Shown here piece after piece: positions 59,283-64,000 of a DNA stretch of 64,000 bases. This stretch comes from Hydrocarboniphaga sp965279055. GTDB lineage: Bacteria; Pseudomonadota; Gammaproteobacteria; Nevskiales; Nevskiaceae. Each line of letters opens with the position of its first letter. Position 1 is the stretch's first letter. Location of the stretch: NCBI RefSeq assembly GCF_965279055.1, contig NZ_OZ257125.1:4650001-4714000 (forward strand). The letters are read 5' to 3'. Position numbers and translations under genes: made by a program. The notes under the pieces are model-generated. The model worked only from the letters and a program-made list of their open reading frames with translations. It made no database searches and had not been told where the DNA came from.

Positions 59283-61277
59283 ATGCGCACCCTGAAACCT
59301 TTCGTGGCGGCCTGCTGCATGGCCGCGCTTTACTGCGGGCCGGCTGCGGCCGCCTCTTCCAGCCTGTGGGCCGATGCCTCGGCTTCGGCGAGCAAGCTGA
59401 CCACGCCGCGGCTGATCCAGCCGAACAAGGCGCGCATCTTCGATCTCGACAGCGACTCCTTGCGCGCGCAGTTGGCGGCGCTGCCGGTGGAAGGCACCGC
59501 GCTGTCGTCGCGGCCGGTGATCAACCTGCCGATGCCCGATGGCAGCAGCATGAGCTTCCGCATCGCCGCGACTTCGGTGATGGCGCCGGCGCTGGCCGCG
59601 CGTTATCCGCAGATCCGCACGTTCTCCGGCGTCAGCGAAACCGACCCGAACATCAGCGGCCGTTTCGACCTCGGCCCACGCGGCTTCCATGGCCAGATCT
59701 TCACACCGCAGGGCACGGTGTTCATCGATCCGCTGCGCCGCGGTGAAACCCGCATCCACCAGAGCTACTACACGCGCGACATGCCCAGGCGCAGCGGCGC
59801 GGGCGACGTCGTCGACAGTTCGCTGAGCTCGATCACGCGTCGTCGCGACCTCGGCGCCGCGGCCATCGGCACCAACGCCGCCAGCATCGCCACCGACCTG
59901 CGCACCTACCGCCTGGCGCTGGCCACCACCGGCGAATACGCCGAGTTCCAGGACCCGGACAGCAGCACGCCGGACAAGGGCATCGTGCTGGCCGAGCTGG
60001 TCAACGTCACCAACCGCGTCACCGGCGTCTACGAGCGTGAAGTCGGCGTGCGCCTGCAGCTGATCGCCAACGAGGACGCGATCATCTACACCGATCCGAC
60101 GCTGGACCCGTATGTGAACAACTCGGGCAGCCTGATGGTGAACACGAACACGCGCATCTTGAATCTCGCGATCGGCTCCGGCGCCTACGACATCGGCCAC
60201 GTCGTCAGCACCGGCGGCGGCGGTGTCGCCGGCCTCGGCGTGGTCTGCGGCGGATCCAAGGGCGCCGGCGTGACCGGCCTGCCGGCACCGACCGGCGACG
60301 CCTTCTACATCGACTACGTCGCCCACGAAATGGGCCACCAGTTCGGCGCCAACCACACCTTCAACAGCCAGACCGGCTCCTGCGGCGGCGGCAACCGCAA
60401 TGCCTCGACGGCCTACGAGCCGGGCAGCGGCGTCACCATCATGGCCTACGCTGGCATCTGCGGCGCCGACGACATCGCGCCGCACAGCATCGACACCTTC
60501 CACGCGGCGAGCTTCGACGAAATCGTCGACTACACGCGCAGCGACACCGGCAACAGCTGCGCGGTGACCACGGCCAGCGGCAACAATCCGCCGACCGCCG
60601 ACGCCGGCCTCGGCGGCTACACCATTCCCAAGCAGACGCCGTTCGAGCTGACCGCGGTCAAGAGCAGCGATCCGGACAAGAAGAACAAGCTGACCTACCA
60701 GTGGGAGCAGATGGACCTGGGCGCGGCCGGCTCGCCGGATGCACCGGACGCGACCGCGCCGCTGTTCCGCTCGTTCCTGCCGGTGAAGACCGCCACGCGC
60801 GTGTTCCCGCAGGTCTCCGATCTGCTCGCCAACACCCACACCATCGGCGAGATCCTGCCGGCGGTGAGCCGCACGCTGGACTTCCGCCTGACCGTGCGCG
60901 ACAACCAGGTCGCGCCGTCTTCGGGCGGCGTCAGCAGCTCGCTGCTGAGCTTCAACGTCACCGACACCGCCGGCCCGTTCAAGCTGCTGGTGCCGAATGG
61001 CGGCGCCAGCTACGCGGCCGGCAGCAAGCTGAAAATCAGCTGGGACGTGGCCAATACCGATCTGGCACCGGTGTCCTGCTCCACCGTCGACGTGTTTCTG
61101 TCCACCGACGGCCTGAGCACGTTCACCAAGCTGAAGGCGAAAGTGGCCAACACCGGCAAGGCCAACGTCAGCTTGCCGACCACCGCGAGCAGCACCGCGC
61201 GACTGAAGATCAAGTGCAGCAATAACGTCTTCTTCGACGTGTCCGACGCTGATTTCGCGATCACCGCGGCGCCGTAA
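59283..61277 (+). CDS. secreted zinc metalloprotease, M12B/reprolysin-like
   Basis: 664-residue exported metallopeptidase. Signal peptide to about residue 24; propeptide-like region to about 190 (PQIRTFSGVSETDPN, GRFDLGPRGFHGQIFT). The catalytic domain contains HEMGHQFGANHTFN (His348, Glu349, His352, His358) and a downstream Met-turn IMAYAGICG (Met387), which place it among metzincins. C-terminal beta-sandwich modules follow: PPTADAGLGGYTIPKQTPF (PKD/Ig-like) and LLVPNGGASYAAGSKLKISWDV, a cell-surface or secretion-associated Ig-like unit. The extracellular substrate is unknown. It lies between tsaC and hemF, an accessory insertion in a conserved block. Confidence 0.9.
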   Translation: MRTLKPFVAACCMAALYCGPAAAASSSLWADASASASKLTTPRLIQPNKARIFDLDSDSLRAQLAALPVEGTALSSRPVINLPMPDGSSMSFRIAATSVMAPALAARYPQIRTFSGVSETDPNISGRFDLGPRGFHGQIFTPQGTVFIDPLRRGETRIHQSYYTRDMPRRSGAGDVVDSSLSSITRRRDLGAAAIGTNAASIATDLRTYRLALATTGEYAEFQDPDSSTPDKGIVLAELVNVTNRVTGVYEREVGVRLQLIANEDAIIYTDPTLDPYVNNSGSLMVNTNTRILNLAIGSGAYDIGHVVSTGGGGVAGLGVVCGGSKGAGVTGLPAPTGDAFYIDYVAHEMGHQFGANHTFNSQTGSCGGGNRNASTAYEPGSGVTIMAYAGICGADDIAPHSIDTFHAASFDEIVDYTRSDTGNSCAVTTASGNNPPTADAGLGGYTIPKQTPFELTAVKSSDPDKKNKLTYQWEQMDLGAAGSPDAPDATAPLFRSFLPVKTATRVFPQVSDLLANTHTIGEILPAVSRTLDFRLTVRDNQVAPSSGGVSSSLLSFNVTDTAGPFKLLVPNGGASYAAGSKLKISWDVANTDLAPVSCSTVDVFLSTDGLSTFTKLKAKVANTGKANVSLPTTASSTARLKIKCSNNVFFDVSDADFAITAAP

Positions 61278-61290
61278 CGCTGACGCAGCA

Positions 61291-61355
61291 CAACGGGGCG
61301 GCTAGGATGCGTGCACGCCACGCATCCGAAACCCGCTAGCGGAGCCGCCCCGTTG
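61291..61355 (+). promoter_or_regulatory. nested three-hairpin RNA element overlapping the hemF start
   Basis: The outer stem is CAACGGGGCGGCT (61291-61303) with its exact complement at 61343-61355. Within it are a nine-bp hairpin (GGATGCGTG 61305-61313, CACGCATCC 61319-61327) and the palindrome CCGCTAGCGG (61333-61342). The 3-prime arm contains the GGAG and the TTG start of hemF. It could mask translation initiation, act as a sensor RNA, or end the protease transcript; it has no T-tract. Confidence 0.6.
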
Positions 61356-62291
61356 AGTTTCATCCCTTCCTCCACGCAAGACAGTCCCGACGCCGCAGCG
61401 GTCGAGACTTACCTGCGCGATCTGCAGACACGCATCTGCGACGCGCTCAGTGCCGCCGACGGCAAAAGCTTCGCCGCGGACCAATGGCGCAAGCCCGACG
61501 ATGCGCCGCTGCGCGGCAATGGCATCACCCGCATTCTGGAAGGCGGCGCGCTGTTCGAGCGCGCCGGCGTCGGCTTCTCGCTGGTCGCTGGCGACCAGCT
61601 GCCGCCGTCCGCGAGCGCGCAGCGGCCCGAGCTGGCCGGCCGCTCGTTCCGTGCGATGGGCGTGTCGCTGGTGCTGCATCCGCGCAATCCCTACATCCCG
61701 ACCGTGCACATGAACGTGCGCATGTTCCTGGCCGAAAAGCCCGGCGGCGAGCCGGTGTGGTGGTTCGGCGGCGGCTTCGACCTCACGCCCTACTACGTGT
61801 TCGAGGACGATGCGCGCAGCTGGCATGCGGCCGCGCGTGATGCCTGCGCGCCGTCCGGCGCAGCGGTTTATCCCAGGCTGAAAAAGCACTGCGACGATTA
61901 TTTTTATCTGAAGCATCGCAACGAGACGCGTGGCATCGGCGGCCTGTTCTTCGACGACTGGAGCGAAGGCGGCTTCGACGCGAGCTTCGCACTGCAACGC
62001 CAGGTCGGCGATGCGTTTCTGCCGGCGTATCTGGCGATCGTCGGGCGTCGCCGCGACACGCCTTACGGCGAGCGCGAGCGCCACTGGCAGCTGATGCGCC
62101 GAGGCCGCTACGTCGAGTTCAACCTGGTGTTCGACCGCGGCACGCTGTTCGGCCTGCAAAGCGGCGGCCGCACCGAATCCATTTTGATGTCGATGCCGCC
62201 GCTGGCGAGCTGGCAATACGACCATCAACCGGAAGCCGGCAGCGCCGAAGCGCAGCTGGCGCGATACCTGAAACCGCGCGAGTGGCTGTAG
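61353..62291 (+). CDS. hemF: oxygen-dependent coproporphyrinogen III oxidase
   Basis: Oxidative decarboxylation of coproporphyrinogen III in haem synthesis. The sequence follows the E. coli family closely: ILEGGALFERAGVGFS, RPELAGRSFRAMGVSLVLHP, NPYIPTVHMNVRMF, WWFGGGFDLTPYY, KKHCDDYFYLKHRNETRGIGGLFFDD (in two blocks), GRYVEFNLVFDRGTLFGLQ and RTESILMSMPPL. The start is uncertain: TTG 61353 has GGAG eight bases upstream and gives 312 residues, while GTG 61311 would add 14. Both lie inside a strong predicted hairpin set, which suggests translational control. oxyR stands downstream. Confidence 0.95.
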   Translation: MSFIPSSTQDSPDAAAVETYLRDLQTRICDALSAADGKSFAADQWRKPDDAPLRGNGITRILEGGALFERAGVGFSLVAGDQLPPSASAQRPELAGRSFRAMGVSLVLHPRNPYIPTVHMNVRMFLAEKPGGEPVWWFGGGFDLTPYYVFEDDARSWHAAARDACAPSGAAVYPRLKKHCDDYFYLKHRNETRGIGGLFFDDWSEGGFDASFALQRQVGDAFLPAYLAIVGRRRDTPYGERERHWQLMRRGRYVEFNLVFDRGTLFGLQSGGRTESILMSMPPLASWQYDHQPEAGSAEAQLARYLKPREWL

Positions 62292-62321
62292 GGCGCACAC
62301 GGCACCAATTTGACGAGGAAT

Positions 62322-62428
62322 CCCCTCTCCCTTCGGGAGAGGGGCCAGGGGTGAGGGACTCGACGTTCGCGCGAACTCCCAGTCCCTCATCCGGCGCTCC
62401 GCGCCACCTTCTCCCGGGGGGAGAAGGG
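62322..62428. repeat. family B intergenic repeat
   Basis: The same outer hairpins as the copy at 10776: CCCCTCTCCC and GGGAGAGGGG, then GGGGTGAGGG, and at the other end CCCTCATCCGGCGC and CCTTCTCCC with GGGAGAAGG. The middle sequence differs between the copies. It lies between hemF and oxyR. Confidence 0.8.
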
Positions 62429-62472
62429 ATCACGGCCCCAGCGTCTGCAGCTTCATCCGTTATGCTGACGCC

Positions 62473-63411
62473 ATGACGCTCACCGAGTTGCGCTACCTGG
62501 TCAATCTGGAAAAGGAACGGCATTTCGGCCGGGCGGCCGAGCGCTCCTTCGTGTCGCAGCCGACGCTGTCGGTCGCGGTGAAAAAGCTCGAGGACGAACT
62601 CGGCGTGCTGCTGTTCGAGCGTAACCGCGGCGAAGCGCGGCCGACGCCGGTCGGCGAGCGCGTGATCGCGCAGGCGCGGCGCGTGCTGGCCGAGGCCAAG
62701 CTGATCGACGATCTCGCCCGCGAAGGCCGCGACGAGCTCGCCGGCCCGCTGCGCTTCGGCGCGATCTACACGGTCGGGCCCTACCTGCTGCCGCACCTGA
62801 TTCCGGTGATCCGCGAAACCGCGCCGATGATGCCGCTGGTGATCGAGGAAAACTTCACCGCCAAGCTGCTCGAACAGCTGCGCGACAACGAGCTCGACGT
62901 CGCCGTGGTGGCGCTGCCGGTGGACATGCAGGGCTTCGCCGCATGGCCGCTGTACGACGAGGATTTCGTCGTGCTGATGCCCCGGGATCATCGCTGGAAG
63001 AACGAGGCCGAAATTCCGGCGCGCAAGCTCGCCGAGGAGCACCTGCTGCTGCTCGGCCCCGGCCACTGCTTTCGCGATCAGGTGGTGCAGGCCTGCCCGA
63101 AATGTGTCGAGCCCGACGGCGATGGCCCGCGCGCACAGACCGGCAGCTCGCTGGAAACGATCCGCCACATGGTCGCCGGCGGCCTCGGCATCACCGTGCT
63201 GCCGCGCTCGTCGGTGGAGAATCGCAGCGACGAGGCCGGGCTGATCGTGTTCAAGCCGTTCGCGCCGAAAGCGCCGGCGCGGCGCATCGCGCTGGTCTGG
63301 CGCAAGACCTATCCGCGCCTGGCCGCGATCAACGCGCTGCGCGAGGCGATCCTTCAGTCCCCGCTGCGCGGCGTCACGATGCTGCCCGCCGAATCCCGGC
63401 TGGAAGCCTAG
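62473..63411 (+). CDS. oxyR: hydrogen-peroxide-sensing LysR-type regulator OxyR
   Basis: Peroxide-activated transcription factor. 312 residues with the LysR winged helix (LTELRYLVNLEKERHFGRAA, SFVSQPTLSVAVKKLEDELG) and the periplasmic-binding-like sensor domain. The redox pair is exactly at the E. coli positions: Cys199 in GPGHCFRDQ and Cys208 in QACPKC. A third Cys (Cys211) follows at once. SSLETIRHMVAGGLGITVLP is also typical. A catalase or ahpC gene is not visible in the window. It is placed 60 bases after repeat B, so it probably has its own promoter overlapping the repeat flank. Confidence 0.94.
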   Translation: MTLTELRYLVNLEKERHFGRAAERSFVSQPTLSVAVKKLEDELGVLLFERNRGEARPTPVGERVIAQARRVLAEAKLIDDLAREGRDELAGPLRFGAIYTVGPYLLPHLIPVIRETAPMMPLVIEENFTAKLLEQLRDNELDVAVVALPVDMQGFAAWPLYDEDFVVLMPRDHRWKNEAEIPARKLAEEHLLLLGPGHCFRDQVVQACPKCVEPDGDGPRAQTGSSLETIRHMVAGGLGITVLPRSSVENRSDEAGLIVFKPFAPKAPARRIALVWRKTYPRLAAINALREAILQSPLRGVTMLPAESRLEA

Positions 63412-63433
63412 AAGTAATGCCGACGCCGACGCG

Positions 63434-63862
63434 ATGAGCCTGATCAGGATCAGCGGTAAACGCCCGGAGAATCTGGGCGTGCGCAACGGCCGGCTGACGC
63501 CGTGCCCGGAAGACAAGGCCACCTGCGTCTGCAGCCAGCAGCAGGCCGAGGTGCGCGGCGAACTCGGGCCGCAGCACATCCATCCGTTCAAGTACGCCGG
63601 CAGCCCCGGCGACGCGATGACGCGGCTGCTCGCGGTGCTGCTGGAGGAGCCGCGCTGCACGCTGGTCACGCAGACGCGGGACTACGTCTACGCCGAATTC
63701 CAGACCGACCTGCTCGGCATGATCCACGACGTCGAGTTCCTGGTGGCGCCGGCCGAGTCGGTGATCCACGTGCGCTCGGCGGCGCGGCTCGGCCCGTCGG
63801 ATTTCGGCATGAACCGCGCGCGGCTGGAGACGCTGCGCGAGCGCTTCGACGACGCCGAGTAA
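63434..63862 (+). CDS. DUF1499 family protein
   Basis: 142 residues, function unknown. The N-terminal half has GVRNGRLTPCPEDKATCVCSQ, the conserved Cys-rich start of DUF1499 (PCPxxxNCVSS in most members; here CVCSQ). The C-terminal half has the family closing segments VYAEFQTDLLGMIHDVEFLV and VIHVRSAARLGPSDFGMNRARLETLRERF, given in two parts. There is no signal peptide. It follows oxyR by 22 bases on the same strand and may be co-transcribed, but a role in oxidative stress is only a guess. Confidence 0.85.
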   Translation: MSLIRISGKRPENLGVRNGRLTPCPEDKATCVCSQQQAEVRGELGPQHIHPFKYAGSPGDAMTRLLAVLLEEPRCTLVTQTRDYVYAEFQTDLLGMIHDVEFLVAPAESVIHVRSAARLGPSDFGMNRARLETLRERFDDAE

Positions 63863-63880
63863 AAGTCCCCGGCTTTCACG

Positions 63881-63901
63881 GTAGCCCGGGTGAAACCCGG
63901 G
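63881..63901. repeat. family A repeat, half copy
   Basis: GTAGCCCGGGTGAAACCCGG is the left half of the family A element, without the closing arm. It lies between the convergent DUF1499 gene and the gene at the right edge. Confidence 0.7.
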
Positions 63902-63912
63902 ATCGCGCAGCC

Positions 63913-64000
63913 TCAGCTGTAAGCCACACCTAGCGACTGCAGGCTCTGCAGGTTCAGGTAGCGGTCTTCCGGCAGCCCCTTGCTGCGCTGGTAGGCATTG
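63913..64000 (-). CDS. C-terminal end of a minus-strand gene (partial)
   Basis: An open frame enters from the right edge and ends with TGA at 63913. The last 28 residues read NAYQRSKGLPEDRYLN followed by LQSLQSLGVAYS. GC-rich codon use fits a real gene. The fragment is too short for a family call. Confidence 0.5.
   Translation of the reverse strand, partial: NAYQRSKGLPEDRYLNLQSLQSLGVAYS

Overview
The window is GC-rich, densely coding chromosomal DNA with no rRNA, tRNA, CRISPR array, prophage or complete insertion sequence that I can see. The gene blocks are those of a free-living gammaproteobacterium: def-fmt-rsmB-trkA-trkH, dprA-smg-topA-tsaC-hemF, ftsY-ftsE-ftsX, thiD-thiE-hemL, hslV-hslU, dapF-DUF484 and glnL-glnG. 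The LssY-like protein, the Lys-rich TopA tail, the many short secreted lipoproteins and the GTAGCCCGGG-type intergenic repeats suggest the Nevskiales/Solimonas or Xanthomonadales neighbourhood. That placement is inference from gene order and composition, not from a search.

Layout. 1-9.2 kb: a TonB-dependent receptor cut by the left edge, a 943-residue lipoprotein, an outer-membrane efflux lipoprotein with an HlyD-type adaptor but no pump, and the monofunctional transglycosylase MtgA. 9.3-16.8 kb: a methyl-cycle block (ahcY, metF) divergent from ppc, with a palindrome between them, then a GNAT enzyme and a secreted protein of unknown role. 17.1-24.7 kb: thiamine and haem precursor genes, an LssY-like membrane protein and the ftsYEX operon. 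24.8-35 kb: two monohaem cytochromes, ppx, a DUF4124 protein, the nitrogen two-component pair glnL-glnG, hslVU behind a heat-shock-like promoter, and dapF-DUF484. 35-40.8 kb: a GFA-domain protein, a GST, a His-rich cation exporter, a TauE/SafE permease, a thioesterase, an MFS transporter and a homoserine kinase.

40.9-43.0 kb is the clearest accessory island. Codon choice is visibly more AT-rich, and it carries a compact restriction-modification cassette: a small HTH gene overlapping a putative PD-(D/E)XK nuclease, divergent from a beta-class DNA methyltransferase. 43.1-50 kb: trkH-trkA, a Gly/Ala-rich secreted protein, and rsmB-small Cys protein-fmt-def. 49.8-64 kb: a LysM lipoprotein, dprA, smg, two tandem paralogous lipoproteins of unknown function, topA, tsaC, a secreted M12-like metalloprotease, hemF, oxyR and a DUF1499 gene. 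The last 88 bases hold the end of a minus-strand gene.

The least explained signals are these. The paralogous lipoprotein pair (53.1-55.9 kb) has a 30-bp element at nearly the same place before each copy. A nested three-hairpin structure embeds the hemF start (61291-61355). Exact palindromes stand before smg (52292-52308) and between ahcY and ppc (12390-12407). An LssY-like protein has lost its PAP2 catalytic residues. Four families of intergenic inverted repeats are present, and some of them supply the stop codons of adjacent genes.
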